A DNA stretch of 63,859 nucleotides from Blastomonas sp. (GTDB lineage Bacteria; Pseudomonadota; Alphaproteobacteria; Sphingomonadales; Sphingomonadaceae), in contig NZ_JAUCZC010000023.1 of the NCBI RefSeq assembly GCF_030373265.1, positions 1-63,859 on the forward strand. The letters run 5' to 3'. This document shows positions 49,893-59,321 of the stretch, piece by piece. Under the pieces are notes generated by a model that worked only from the letters and a program-made list of their open reading frames with translations, made no database searches and was not told the origin of the DNA. The number at the start of each line of letters is the position of its first letter. Position 1 is the stretch's first letter. The position numbers and the translations under genes are program-made.

Positions 49893-52800
49893 TCAGAACC
49901 GCGCGGTCGCCCCGACGAAGAACAGCCGTCCGATGCCGCTCACCGGATAGGCCGAGCTCGACAGGTAGGGTTCCTTGTTCGAGATGTTGTTGACCCCGCC
50001 GCTGATCGCGAGATGCTCGTTGATGTCGTAGCGAACGGACAGGTTATGAAGCCAGTATTCGGGCGCAAATCCGGCAGGGCCGAATTCCTGCTCGATGCGT
50101 TCGATCTGGATCACCGATGCCGCCGCCTGCTTGCCGATATACTGCAGCGAGTAGTTCAGCGTAAAGCCGTCGACATTGTAGGTGACCGATCCGACACCCG
50201 CCCACTCGGGGACCCCCAGTTCGCGCAGGCCAGGATTGACCAGGCTGGTATCGACCGGGTCGAAGAAGCGGTTGAGCTTTTCGGTCCAGTTCGCGGCGAC
50301 ATTGAGTCCGATGTTGGCGCCGTTGATCTGGAACTGATAGTTGATCGAGGCATCGATGCCCGAGGTTTCGATCCGGCCGAAGTTCAGCTGGGTCTGACGC
50401 AGGAAGTTGAAGCCGAAGGCGGTGGGACCCGTCGGACCGTTGCGGTCGAACAGGGCGCAGAACTGGTTCGGGAAGGTGGACAGGTCATAGCAGGTGTTGA
50501 CGATGTCCTGCGCCGTCACCGCTGCGATGGCATCCTCGATCTCGATCGAGTAATAATCGGCGGAGATGGACAGCCCCGGCAGGAAGCGCGGCTGCAATAC
50601 GCCACCCACCGTCCAGGTGGTTGCGGTTTCTTCGGTGAGATTGGGGTTGCCGCCGCTGGTGCCCGAGAAGCGCGCGGTGAGCGGATCCTCATAACCCACC
50701 GGGATGCCCGCTGCACGGCAGTTGCTCAGACGGTTCTGCGCGTTGGGGTCGTTGGATGCCAGCAGCGCATCGATGGCCGACTGGTTGCAGGGATCTGCCG
50801 GACGGAAGGTTGCACCCTGCGCCGGATCGAACAGTTCTGCGATGTTCGGCGCACGGATGGCGCGCGAATACGTGCCGCGGAACCGAATATCGGGGATCGG
50901 CGCCCAGATGCCGTTGACGTTCCAGGTGAACGCTCCGCCGACGGTGGAATAGTCTGCGTAACGTCCTGCCGCGCCCACGGTGAGCTCGTGGAAGAAGGGC
51001 GTATCCTTGAGGACCGGTATCGAAATCTCGCCGAATACTTCCTTGACGTCGAACGAGCCACCGGCGTTGAACTGACGCGTTGCAGCATCAAACAGCAGCG
51101 ACTGGTTGTCCGAGATATCGCCGATAAAGGTGCCGGCAGGGCCTGCTGGCGATCCCTCGGGCAGCACGCCCAGCAGCAGGTCGTTGAAACGGCTGCGCGA
51201 CTTTTCCTTGCGGTACTCGGCGCCGATCGCGAACTGGATCGCACCACCGGGCATGTTGAAGAACCCGCCGGTGTCCCCCGTCAGCAGGCCGGTGATCACG
51301 GTCTGCTCCAGCCGGAAGCGGTTGGTCGTGGGCGTGGTGATGAAGGCTACGCCTTCGGGTGTCACCGAATTGGTGCCGTTGAACAGCGACACCGGACGGC
51401 ACTGGCCATCGCCGGGACGGAAGGTGAAGAAGCCCGGAGCGATCACGGGGAAGATCTCGCTGCCCGGATGCGGCGTGTTGCTGATGTCGGAACGGCAGAT
51501 CGGCTGGCCGTTCGGACCGCGCACCACGTCGATTGCAGCGAACAGCCGGTCGTACTGCACCGAGTTGCTCTGCGTGACGGAGCTGTCTGTGCGGCCGTAG
51601 TTGCCGACCAGTTCGTATTTCAGGTTGGGGGTGATGTCGCCCATCACGCCGCCCACCAGACGATAGGTTTCGCGCTTGGCCCGCTGGATGTTCGGACCCA
51701 GATCGAGGAAGTCGCGGCTGATCCGCAATCCGCCCGCGTCGTTGGCATCGGCCTGCAGCACCGCCGGGATGAAGGGGTTGTCGGGGAAGATCAGCAGGCT
51801 GTCGTAGAAGGTGTTGTAGTTGTTGCGCGAAATCGTAGTGTTGCGCGCGTACTTCGCGTCAACGAAGACCTCGGCTGCCGGCGAAAATTCGTAGCGGGCA
51901 CGGAAGTTGCCGTAGATGCGTTCGCTGCCCGGGATCAGCGAGCTCTGGTTGGTGCGTTCAACGGCGCCGTCACCACCGAACTGGTTGGAGGCGGTGGAGA
52001 TGATGCCATCTTCAAAGATCTTCACGCCGCCGCCGGGGGTGGAGACATAGCATCCACCGCCGCCAAAGCCGGTGAGGCCGATATAGCTTTCGGTGCAATC
52101 GTTGACGCCGTTGTTGTTGATGTCGGCGTCGAAGAATCCGAAGTCGTTGCGGAAGATCAGGCCCTGGCCCGAGCTGATGGCGAACTTGGGATCGCGGCCG
52201 ATGACGAAAAGGGGCGCATTGGCGGCACGGTCGATCAGCGCCTGTTCGGCCGCCGTCGGAGCGCGACCGGGGAAGAAGGTGTTGAACTGCGCCTGAGTGG
52301 GAATGGCAAAGCCGAACGGCAGGCGGCCCGAAGCTGGCGAGAAGCGCGTGGCAAAATTGGGCATCGTGGAGGCCACGATGTCACCACGCTGGAAGCGCCG
52401 GTCGGGATTGGCGTAAGTGGTGCTGTTGTTGCCGCGTCCGTTGTCGCGGGTAAAGTCGCGCTGGCCGAACAGGACTTCCAGATCCTTGGTGTAGCCTGCG
52501 GAGAAGGTCACGTTGCCGCGTCCTTCGGCGAAATTCTTGCCGATCGTTCCTTCGATCCGGTAGGTGCCGCCTGCGCCCGCATCGGCTATGCTGGCGCCCC
52601 CGTCTAGAATGAGGCCCTCGAAGTCCTTCTTCAGGACATAGTTGACCACGCCGGTGACGGCGTCAGCGCCATACACAGCCGAGGCGCCGCCCGTAAGCAC
52701 TTCGACCCGCTCGATCAAACCGTTGGGAATGGTCGACACATCGACCGCCTGCTGCCCGGCGACACCGGACACGTGGCGCCATCCGTCCACCAGCACCAGC

Positions 52801-53186
52801 GTACGGTTCGAACCAAGCTGACGCAGGTTCAGGGCTGCAATACCGATCGTGCTTCCAGCAGGGCCACGCTCGATGGAATCGGCAACCGTGCTAGAAGAAA
52901 TCAGCGCCGGGATCTGGCGCAAGGTGGCCGTCGCGTCGGAGTTCCCTGCAGCCGCCAGAGCTTCTGCGGTGACTGTGCTGATCGGCAACGGTGCTGTGGC
53001 ATTCGCGTCGCGAGACAGCCGGCTGCCGGTGACGATAATCGTACCTTCGGCAGGCTCAGCGGTTGTATCAACCTGTTCCTGTGCGTCTTGCGCATAGGCT
53101 CCGGCGCTGAAAAGCCCGCTGACAGCCAGTGCTGTCGCCATCGCTGAAATCGAGACGATTGGCGACTTTGTATTGGAAAAAGACAT
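49893..53186 (-). CDS. large TonB-dependent outer-membrane receptor
   Basis: This 1097-aa receptor starts with MSFSNTKSPIVSISAMATAL and a signal peptide ending AGAYA-Q. A linker and plug follow, with GTIIVTGSRLSRDANATAPLP, LNLRQLGSNRTLVLVDGWRH, RVEVLTGGASAVYGADAVTG and VVNYVLKKDFEG. A long barrel ends in LFFVGATARF with terminal Phe. This is the SusC-like/CirA-long subtype common in sphingomonads. I take ATG 53186 as start and discard 13 upstream residues. It is transcribed alone and ends at a strong terminator. No ligand can be inferred. Confidence 0.93.
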   Translation of the reverse strand: MSFSNTKSPIVSISAMATALAVSGLFSAGAYAQDAQEQVDTTAEPAEGTIIVTGSRLSRDANATAPLPISTVTAEALAAAGNSDATATLRQIPALISSSTVADSIERGPAGSTIGIAALNLRQLGSNRTLVLVDGWRHVSGVAGQQAVDVSTIPNGLIERVEVLTGGASAVYGADAVTGVVNYVLKKDFEGLILDGGASIADAGAGGTYRIEGTIGKNFAEGRGNVTFSAGYTKDLEVLFGQRDFTRDNGRGNNSTTYANPDRRFQRGDIVASTMPNFATRFSPASGRLPFGFAIPTQAQFNTFFPGRAPTAAEQALIDRAANAPLFVIGRDPKFAISSGQGLIFRNDFGFFDADINNNGVNDCTESYIGLTGFGGGGCYVSTPGGGVKIFEDGIISTASNQFGGDGAVERTNQSSLIPGSERIYGNFRARYEFSPAAEVFVDAKYARNTTISRNNYNTFYDSLLIFPDNPFIPAVLQADANDAGGLRISRDFLDLGPNIQRAKRETYRLVGGVMGDITPNLKYELVGNYGRTDSSVTQSNSVQYDRLFAAIDVVRGPNGQPICRSDISNTPHPGSEIFPVIAPGFFTFRPGDGQCRPVSLFNGTNSVTPEGVAFITTPTTNRFRLEQTVITGLLTGDTGGFFNMPGGAIQFAIGAEYRKEKSRSRFNDLLLGVLPEGSPAGPAGTFIGDISDNQSLLFDAATRQFNAGGSFDVKEVFGEISIPVLKDTPFFHELTVGAAGRYADYSTVGGAFTWNVNGIWAPIPDIRFRGTYSRAIRAPNIAELFDPAQGATFRPADPCNQSAIDALLASNDPNAQNRLSNCRAAGIPVGYEDPLTARFSGTSGGNPNLTEETATTWTVGGVLQPRFLPGLSISADYYSIEIEDAIAAVTAQDIVNTCYDLSTFPNQFCALFDRNGPTGPTAFGFNFLRQTQLNFGRIETSGIDASINYQFQINGANIGLNVAANWTEKLNRFFDPVDTSLVNPGLRELGVPEWAGVGSVTYNVDGFTLNYSLQYIGKQAAASVIQIERIEQEFGPAGFAPEYWLHNLSVRYDINEHLAISGGVNNISNKEPYLSSSAYPVSGIGRLFFVGATARF

Positions 53187-53255
53187 AAATAACCCCCAAC
53201 CAGGATTGCATAAAAGCCTATCCACCGAACCATATCGATGGATGATGTGCAGTCA

Positions 53256-53270
53256 GTCGCTTTAAGCGAC
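53256..53270. promoter_or_regulatory. inverted repeat upstream of the large TonB receptor
   Basis: GTCGCTTTAAGCGAC has perfect 7-bp arms around one central base, 70 nt before the receptor ATG (minus strand). It could be an operator. No known consensus is recognised. Confidence 0.35.
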
Positions 53271-53398
53271 CGATCCTGTTCCCCTGCCAGGCCCCCGCGT
53301 CTGTTGTGTGCGCGATGGTTTGCCTGTCGATTGCACGATGTTATTCGGCATCGACATCAAGATGCAATATTGGCTTCATCTCGTGTTCATCTTTCTTG

Positions 53399-53415
53399 GA
53401 CATTGTGACAATGTC
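53399..53415. promoter_or_regulatory. inverted repeat upstream of lepA
   Basis: GACATTGTGACAATGTC has perfect 7-bp arms around TGA, 67 nt before the lepA start. Such a dyad in a 295-nt intergenic region without genes (53187-53481) is a candidate operator or small hairpin in the lepA leader. Confidence 0.4.
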
Positions 53416-53481
53416 GCCACAGACCGTCGATGCGCGTATTCCCTGCTGACAGTCGCCCGCACCCCTGCTAATCGCGCGGAC

Positions 53482-55287
53482 ATGACCGAACTCAAGCACA
53501 TCCGAAATTTCTCCATCATCGCGCATATCGACCATGGCAAATCGACCCTGGCCGATCGCCTGATCCAGCAGACCGGCGGGCTTACCGAGCGCGAAATGTC
53601 CGCGCAGGTGCTGGACAACATGGACATCGAAAAAGAGCGCGGGATCACCATCAAGGCGCAGACTGTCCGGCTCAACTACACCGCCAAGGACGGGCAGCTG
53701 TATGAGCTGAACCTGATGGACACCCCGGGCCATGTCGACTTCGCCTATGAAGTCTCGCGCTCGCTCGCCGCGTGCGAGGGTGCGCTGCTGGTCGTCGATG
53801 CGGCGCAGGGCGTCGAAGCGCAGACGCTGGCCAACGTCTATCAGTCGATCGAGCACGACCACGAGATCGTGCCCGTCATCAACAAGATCGATCTGCCTGC
53901 TGCCGAACCCGAGAAGGTCCGCAAGGAGATCGAGGACATCATCGGCATCGATGCGTCCGAAGCGGTGCTTGCCAGCGCCAAGTCGGGTATCGGTATCTCC
54001 GATATCCTCGAGCAGATCGTGCTCAAGATTCCTGCCCCCAAGGGCGACCGCGACGCGCCGCTCGAGGCGATGCTGGTCGACAGCTGGTACGACCCGTATC
54101 TGGGCGTCGTCATCCTGGTCCGCGTCGTCAACGGTGTGATGAAAAAGGGCCAGAACATCAAGTTCATGGCCGGCGGCACCGAGCATCTGGTCGACCGCGT
54201 CGGCTGCATGCGGCCCAAGATCGAGGCGCTGCCCGAGCTGGCGGCGGGCGAGATCGGCTTCATCACCGCGCAGATCAAGGACATCAGCCAGACTCGCGTC
54301 GGCGACACCATCACCACGGTCAAGAACCCCGCCGCCAAGCCGCTGCCGGGCTTCAAGGAAGTGCAGCCGGTGGTGTTCTGCGGGCTGTTCCCGGTCGATG
54401 CCAACGACTTCGACAAATTGCGCGACTCCATCTCCAAGCTGCGTCTCAACGATGCCTCGTTCAGCTTCGAGATGGAGAGCAGCGCGGCATTGGGCTTCGG
54501 CTTCCGCTGCGGTTTCCTCGGGCTGCTGCACCTCGAGATCATCCAAGAGCGGCTGACCCGCGAGTACGATCTCGACCTGATCACCACCGCGCCCTCCGTG
54601 GTCTACAAGATCCAGCTGACCTACGGTGGCGGCGAGATCGAACTGCACAATCCCGCAGACATGCCCGACCCCACCAAGATCGACGAGATCCAGGAGCCGT
54701 GGATCGAGGCGGTGATCTATTGCCCCGATGAATATCTCGGCAGCATCCTCAAGCTGTGCCAGGACCGGCGCGGCATCCAGAAGAATCTGACCTATGTCGG
54801 CGGCCGCGCGCAGGTGACCTATGAACTCCCGCTCAACGAGGTGGTGTTCGATTTCTACGACCGGCTCAAGTCGATCAGCCGCGGCTATGCCTCGTTCGAC
54901 TACCACCAGATCGGCTATCGCGAGGGCGACCTCGTCAAGATGTCGATCATGGTCAACGCCGAGCCGGTCGATGCGCTGAGCATGATCGTCCACCGCGGCA
55001 CCGCCGAATCGCGCGGCCGCGGCATGTGCGAACGGCTGAAGGACCTGATCCCGCGCCACCTGTTCAAGATCCCGATCCAGGCGGCGATCGGCGGCAAGGT
55101 CATCGCGCGCGAGACCATCGCCGCGATGCGCAAGGACGTCACCGCCAAATGCTATGGCGGCGACATCAGCCGCAAGAAGAAGCTGCTCGACAAGCAGAAG
55201 GAAGGCAAGAAGCGGATGCGCGAATATGGCTCGGTCAGCATCCCGCAGGAGGCCTTCATCGCCGCGCTCAGGATGGGCGAGGAGTAA
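53482..55287 (+). CDS. lepA: elongation factor 4 (translational GTPase LepA)
   Basis: LepA is a ribosome-associated GTPase that back-translocates or assists ribosome maturation. The 601-aa protein has the G-domain [42 protein letters not shown] and [11 protein letters not shown], then domain II and the LepA-specific C-terminal domain. The [11 protein letters not shown] and [18 protein letters not shown] segments are diagnostic. I start at [15 protein letters not shown] (53482). Its stop directly abuts the opposing amt stop, with no base between. Confidence 0.97.
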   Translation: MTELKHIRNFSIIAHIDHGKSTLADRLIQQTGGLTEREMSAQVLDNMDIEKERGITIKAQTVRLNYTAKDGQLYELNLMDTPGHVDFAYEVSRSLAACEGALLVVDAAQGVEAQTLANVYQSIEHDHEIVPVINKIDLPAAEPEKVRKEIEDIIGIDASEAVLASAKSGIGISDILEQIVLKIPAPKGDRDAPLEAMLVDSWYDPYLGVVILVRVVNGVMKKGQNIKFMAGGTEHLVDRVGCMRPKIEALPELAAGEIGFITAQIKDISQTRVGDTITTVKNPAAKPLPGFKEVQPVVFCGLFPVDANDFDKLRDSISKLRLNDASFSFEMESSAALGFGFRCGFLGLLHLEIIQERLTREYDLDLITTAPSVVYKIQLTYGGGEIELHNPADMPDPTKIDEIQEPWIEAVIYCPDEYLGSILKLCQDRRGIQKNLTYVGGRAQVTYELPLNEVVFDFYDRLKSISRGYASFDYHQIGYREGDLVKMSIMVNAEPVDALSMIVHRGTAESRGRGMCERLKDLIPRHLFKIPIQAAIGGKVIARETIAAMRKDVTAKCYGGDISRKKKLLDKQKEGKKRMREYGSVSIPQEAFIAALRMGEE

Positions 55288-56634
55288 TCAGCCGACAGGG
55301 CCGGGTGCGGGCGCAGCAGCGTCCGGCTCGGGCTGGGGTGAAGGCTGGACGATGACACCGGCCTCGCCGAGTTCCTCGGCTTTGGAGATGCGCATGGGGA
55401 TGGCCATCGCCACGCCATAGCCGACGATGAGCGTTCCGAGAATCGACCACATCGCCACCGCGCCCAGCCCGATGAGCTGGGCCAGCAACTGGCCGCCCAA
55501 GCCGCCGCCGTCGGGGTAACCGACACCGCCAAAGCTTGCGCCCATGAACACCGCGACGAGCAGCGCGCCCACCAGACCGCCGACACCGTGCAGCGCAAAC
55601 ACTTGGTTGCTGTCGTCGATCGCCAGCGTCTGGGTCACGACCTGCAGCGCAAAATAACAGGCCGGAGCGGCGATCAAACCGATCAAAATGGCAGCCCCGG
55701 GCGAAACCAGCCCGGCGGCTGGTGCGATGGCTGCAATGCCGGCGCTCAGCCCGCAGATCAGCCCCATCGCGGTGACGTGGCCGGTGCGCAGCTTTTCGAT
55801 CAGGAGCCAAACCAGAGCACTGACGCACGCAGCGACATGCGCGTTGATGATCGCGCTGCCGGCGCTGTCGGTGGCGGCCAGCGCCCACCCGCCTGCGAGG
55901 GCAAAATTACCGACCAACAGCATCGTGCCTCCGGCGAGGACGAGATGGGGGTTGTGCGACCCGACGTTTGCGCCGGTCCAACCCGTCCGCCTGCCGATCA
56001 TGACTGCGGCGACCAATGCGGAAATGCCCGCGCAGAAATGCAGCGCAATGCCACCTGCAAAATCGAGCACGCCGAAGCCGAACAGCCAGCCACCGCCCCA
56101 GATCCAGTGCGCGACCGGTGCGTAGACGATCAGACTCCAAAGGCCGCCAAAGGCCAGCGCCCAGCCGAAGCGCGCGCGCCCGGCCCATGCGCCTGCGACC
56201 AGAATGGCGGCCAGCATGGCGCCTGCGATCTGGAAAAAGACGAACGCGCTTTCGGGGATTGCAGTGCCGAAGCGGACATCGCCCAAAGCGATGAGCATCC
56301 AGGCGTTGCCGCCGCCGATCACACCGCCGCCGGAATCACCGAAAGCCAATGTGTAACCCACGATCACCCACAGCAGCGAGACCAGTGCGGCGATCGAAGC
56401 GCCCTGAAGGAACACCGGTTGCGCCGCACGCGCATCACCCCGCCCAACCTGCATCAGCAACACGCCCGGCAATGCCAGCAGCATCACCAGCGCCGCCGAG
56501 ATCAGCACGAGCGCGGTGTCGCCCGCATTGACAGGATCAATGGCGGCAAGATCGATCGCCCCAGGGGTCGCCCATGCGGGCGTGGCTAGGAGAGCGACTG
56601 AAACTGCTGCGGAGCGCGCCAGCGTTGCGATCAT
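55288..56634 (-). CDS. amt: ammonium transporter
   Basis: This 448-aa channel-type ammonium transporter has a signal peptide (AAVSVALLATPAWA-T) and about eleven membrane segments. The twin-His pore residues are in DFAGGIALHFCAGISALV and LHGVGGLVGALLVAVF. FFQIAGAMLAAILVAGA and AHWIWGGGWL contribute to the external site. The C-terminal tail is proline- and glutamate-rich. No glnK gene is adjacent. The stop converges with lepA with zero intergenic bases. Confidence 0.93.
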   Translation of the reverse strand: MIATLARSAAVSVALLATPAWATPGAIDLAAIDPVNAGDTALVLISAALVMLLALPGVLLMQVGRGDARAAQPVFLQGASIAALVSLLWVIVGYTLAFGDSGGGVIGGGNAWMLIALGDVRFGTAIPESAFVFFQIAGAMLAAILVAGAWAGRARFGWALAFGGLWSLIVYAPVAHWIWGGGWLFGFGVLDFAGGIALHFCAGISALVAAVMIGRRTGWTGANVGSHNPHLVLAGGTMLLVGNFALAGGWALAATDSAGSAIINAHVAACVSALVWLLIEKLRTGHVTAMGLICGLSAGIAAIAPAAGLVSPGAAILIGLIAAPACYFALQVVTQTLAIDDSNQVFALHGVGGLVGALLVAVFMGASFGGVGYPDGGGLGGQLLAQLIGLGAVAMWSILGTLIVGYGVAMAIPMRISKAEELGEAGVIVQPSPQPEPDAAAPAPGPVG

Positions 56635-56759
56635 GCGATGGACTTCCCGATTCCCTTTGCCGCCCTGGAGACCGGCTTCACAGGCGCCGGAATGTGGAGC
56701 AGTTTGGCAAACAATCGATTAACGCTGTCGCGCACGGCGACGGGCAGAGCAAGCGCGGC

Positions 56760-57788
56760 TTACATCCAGCCTTCGAGCACCTGGTCGGGTGGGCGATGGC
56801 CGTCGAACCAGAAGCGGATGTTGGCGATGACTTTTTCGCCTGCCACTTCGCGCCCTTCGAATGTAGCGCTGCCGACATGCGGCAGCAGCACGACATTGCG
56901 TAGCGCGAGCAGGCGCGAATCCACCCGAGGTTCGTGGGTATAGACGTCGAGACCGGCACCCGCGATCGCGCCGGATTCGAGCGCGCCGATCAGCGCTGTC
57001 TCATCGACGATTTCTCCGCGCGCGGTGTTGATCAGATACGCGCTGGGCTTCATCAGGCCTATCCGCCGCGCGTCGATCAGTCCGCGCGTCTCGGGACTGC
57101 GCGGGCAGTGCAGGGTTATGATGTCCGACTGGCTGACCAGCGCATCGAGGTCCGGCTCGAAGCTTGCGCCGAGCATCTGCTCGAGGCTGTCGGGCAGACG
57201 GCGGCGGTTGTGATAGCGCACATCCATGCCGAAACCGCGCGCACGGTGCGCCACGGCCTGACCGATCCGCCCCATTCCGACGATGCCGAGTTGCTTGCCG
57301 CCAATGCGGTGGCCGAGCATGCCCGACGGGCTCCAGCCTTCCCATTGTCCCGAGCGGACAAGCTTCTCGCCCTCTGCAAGGCGGCGAGGAACCGACAGGA
57401 TCAGCGCCATCGTCATGTCGGCGGTATCGTCGGTGAACACCCCGGGGGTGTTGGTGATGATGATGCCGCGGGCGCGGGCGGCCTTGAGGTCGATATGATC
57501 GACGCCGGCGCCGAAATTGGCCAGCAGTTTGAGCCGGTCGCCCGCGCCGGCAATCAAGTCGGCATCCAGAGCATCGGTGACGGTCGGTACCAGCGCATCG
57601 CAATCGGCCATCGCTGCTGCCAGTTCATCGCGGCTGAAGGGGTGATCGTCCACATTCAGGACAACATCGAACAGCTCGGACATGCGCGTCTCGACCGAGG
57701 GAGCGAGCTTCCGAGTGACGATAACACGCGGGCGCGCACCGGGTTCATGCTGCGGGGCGGATGACGGCGAGGGCATGTTGGCAGGCAT
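56760..57788 (-). CDS. D-2-hydroxyacid dehydrogenase (glyoxylate/hydroxypyruvate reductase-like)
   Basis: This 342-aa NAD(P)-dependent enzyme has NFGAGVDHIDLKAARARG, the Rossmann motif LGIVGMGRIGQAVAHRARG, NTARGEIVDETALIGAL (catalytic Arg), DVYTHEPRVDSRL (Glu) and LLPHVGSATFEGR (His). It reduces glyoxylate or hydroxypyruvate, or oxidises a 2-hydroxy acid. The start may be ATG 57788 or ATG 57776, as the first 20 residues are not conserved. It is a single gene; 57789-57931 contains no other feature. Confidence 0.92.
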   Translation of the reverse strand: MPANMPSPSSAPQHEPGARPRVIVTRKLAPSVETRMSELFDVVLNVDDHPFSRDELAAAMADCDALVPTVTDALDADLIAGAGDRLKLLANFGAGVDHIDLKAARARGIIITNTPGVFTDDTADMTMALILSVPRRLAEGEKLVRSGQWEGWSPSGMLGHRIGGKQLGIVGMGRIGQAVAHRARGFGMDVRYHNRRRLPDSLEQMLGASFEPDLDALVSQSDIITLHCPRSPETRGLIDARRIGLMKPSAYLINTARGEIVDETALIGALESGAIAGAGLDVYTHEPRVDSRLLALRNVVLLPHVGSATFEGREVAGEKVIANIRFWFDGHRPPDQVLEGWM

Positions 57789-57931
57789 GAATTTGCTATG
57801 CCGCAACCCCGGCAAAGGTCAAGCAGCAGCACTTGCTAGCGGGGCGTTTTTTCCGGTAAGCGGACTGGGGCGCGCAGATTTGGTCAGATATGTGTCCGAC
57901 CGACAATCAGGGACAGGGGCGGGCTGGGAAC

Positions 57932-58426
57932 ATGGGAATGCAGGGATCTTGGTTTAGACAGCTTGTCCTCGGCGGAATTTTGGCCGGGGCGACGCTGTCT
58001 GTCCCACATGCGGCCAGTGCGCAAACTGAGGTCAAGACACCGTATTGGGCTTCGATCCAGCGAGACAAGGCGTTCGCGCGGGCGGGGCCGATGGCCAGTT
58101 ATCAGATCGAATGGGTGTTTCGGCGCAAGAACCTCCCGGTCAAGGTCGTCAAGCGGTACGGGGTCTGGCGGCAGATCCAGGATCCCGATGGCTGGACCGG
58201 GTGGATGCACTCCAACATGCTCAGCCGCAAGCGCACCGCCGTCGTGCGGAGCGATGTGTCCGCCATCCGCGCCGGACCGCAGGACAGTGCCAAGCTGTTG
58301 TGGCGGGCGGAGCCGGGAGTGGTCGGCGAGCTTGGCGATTGCGAGCAGGGCTGGTGCGAGATCCAGATCGAGCGGCGTGGTGGATGGGTGCGGCAGGACC
58401 AGATCTGGGGCGCGGGCGAACCGTGA
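57932..58426 (+). CDS. exported SH3-domain protein
   Basis: This 164-aa protein has a signal peptide (WFRQLVLGGILAGATLS, then AASA-Q) and two bacterial SH3-like repeats. PYWASIQRDKAFARAGPM and WRQIQDPDGWTGWMHSNML form the first, and AVVRSDVSAIRAGP and GWCEIQIERRGGWVRQDQIWG the second. Such envelope proteins bind cell wall or protein ligands. It converges with the RcnB-like gene, the two being separated by a hairpin. Confidence 0.85.
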   Translation: MGMQGSWFRQLVLGGILAGATLSVPHAASAQTEVKTPYWASIQRDKAFARAGPMASYQIEWVFRRKNLPVKVVKRYGVWRQIQDPDGWTGWMHSNMLSRKRTAVVRSDVSAIRAGPQDSAKLLWRAEPGVVGELGDCEQGWCEIQIERRGGWVRQDQIWGAGEP

Positions 58427-58437
58427 ACCGGAAACGA

Positions 58438-58469
58438 ACCCGCCCACCGCTGGGCAAGCGATGGGCGGG
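58438..58469. terminator. bidirectional hairpin between convergent genes
   Basis: CCCGCCCACCGCT and AGCGATGGGCGGG form a 13-bp stem with one mismatch and a small loop. It lies between the SH3 protein stop and the RcnB-like stop. No T tract follows, so Rho-independent action is only probable. Confidence 0.6.
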
Positions 58470-58492
58470 CCGTCATTCTACCGGGAAAGGAC

Positions 58493-59032
58493 TTACCAGT
58501 AGAAATTGGGGATGACGCGGATAACCGTGCCATTGCGCTGATTCACCAGCAGCATGTCGTTGTAGTGGCGCACCCAGACCTGCCGCGCGCCGGGATTGGG
58601 CAGGCGATAGTTGCGATAATTGTTCACGACATAACGCTGACCGAAATAGCTTGGCTGGATACGCACGCCGGGGCGGAACTGCTGATAGCGGAAGTTTGCA
58701 TTGAAGGCCTGGCCACGGAATGCCTGACGGTTGGTACCGCGGTACTGGCGATAGTCACGCAGGTCCTGGCGATAATCCTGGCGGGCTTCCTGAACATCGC
58801 GGCGCTGCTCGCGCACGTCGCGGCGCTCTTCGCGAACATCGCGCCGATCACCAAAACGCCGCGCATCCTGAAGCTGCTGGCGTTCGCGCTGCAACTGGCG
58901 CTGCTCGCGGGTCAGATCACGTTCGGAGCGATTCACCTCGCCACGCGACTGGGCGAAGGCGGGGACGGCGGCGACAGGCAGCGTCGTCGCCAGCATCAAT
59001 GTGCCGATCAGGGCCTTGGAAAACATCTTCAT
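58493..59032 (-). CDS. exported RcnB-family protein
   Basis: This 179-aa protein has a signal peptide (LIGTLMLATTLPVAAVPAFA-Q) and an Arg/Gln/Glu-rich coiled-coil region at about residues 35-95 with repeated DVREERRDVREQRRDV segments. The RcnB-type C-terminal domain (RYVVNNYRNYRLPNPGAR, then WVRHYNDMLLVNQRNGTVIRV) is typical. RcnB in E. coli is a periplasmic protein linked to nickel/cobalt balance. The role here is uncertain; an envelope-structural function is possible. Start ATG 59032 or ATG 59026. Confidence 0.85.
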   Translation of the reverse strand: MKMFSKALIGTLMLATTLPVAAVPAFAQSRGEVNRSERDLTREQRQLQRERQQLQDARRFGDRRDVREERRDVREQRRDVQEARQDYRQDLRDYRQYRGTNRQAFRGQAFNANFRYQQFRPGVRIQPSYFGQRYVVNNYRNYRLPNPGARQVWVRHYNDMLLVNQRNGTVIRVIPNFYW

Positions 59033-59199
59033 GGTCGTAACTCCTGTCTTAGCCGGAGTGGAAGAACCGCTCTGGACATGTTCAGGTTTACGCCCGTCTA
59101 TATGAACGGGTTGCGAATGTGCCGCTCATTTTCAAGAAATGTTGTCGCAAGGTGTAACGGGGCGCGCGGTCCGCTTTTGGATGATCCAACCAACCCAAG

Positions 59200-59281
59200 T
59201 CCGCTCAGCCTGAGCCTGTCGAAGGCCCCGCACCCACGCAGGCCTAATAGCGGGGGCTTCGACAAGCTCAGGCTGAGCGGA
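59200..59281. repeat. large palindromic intergenic repeat (family C)
   Basis: Arms of 32 nt (59200-59231 and 59250-59281) are complementary except for about two positions, around an 18-nt loop. They contain TCCGCTCAGCCTGAGC and CTTCGACAAGCTCAGGCTGA, a motif widely dispersed in proteobacterial genomes. It lies between the RcnB-like gene promoter side and the M28 peptidase stop. Confidence 0.85.
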
Positions 59282-59321
59282 TGTGGTCGGGTGTGGCCCG
59301 CGCCGGTATTCCGTGCTGTCC

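Noticed and set aside
48960-52607. 1215-codon open frame antisense to the large TonB receptor, also covering the lipid-kinase-like gene
   Set aside because: It is a shadow frame. It crosses a clear terminator and two sense genes with strong motifs.
55281-55290. Zero-gap lepA/amt stop-to-stop junction as an anomaly
   Set aside because: Abutting convergent stops are common in compact genomes, and both proteins end as their families do.
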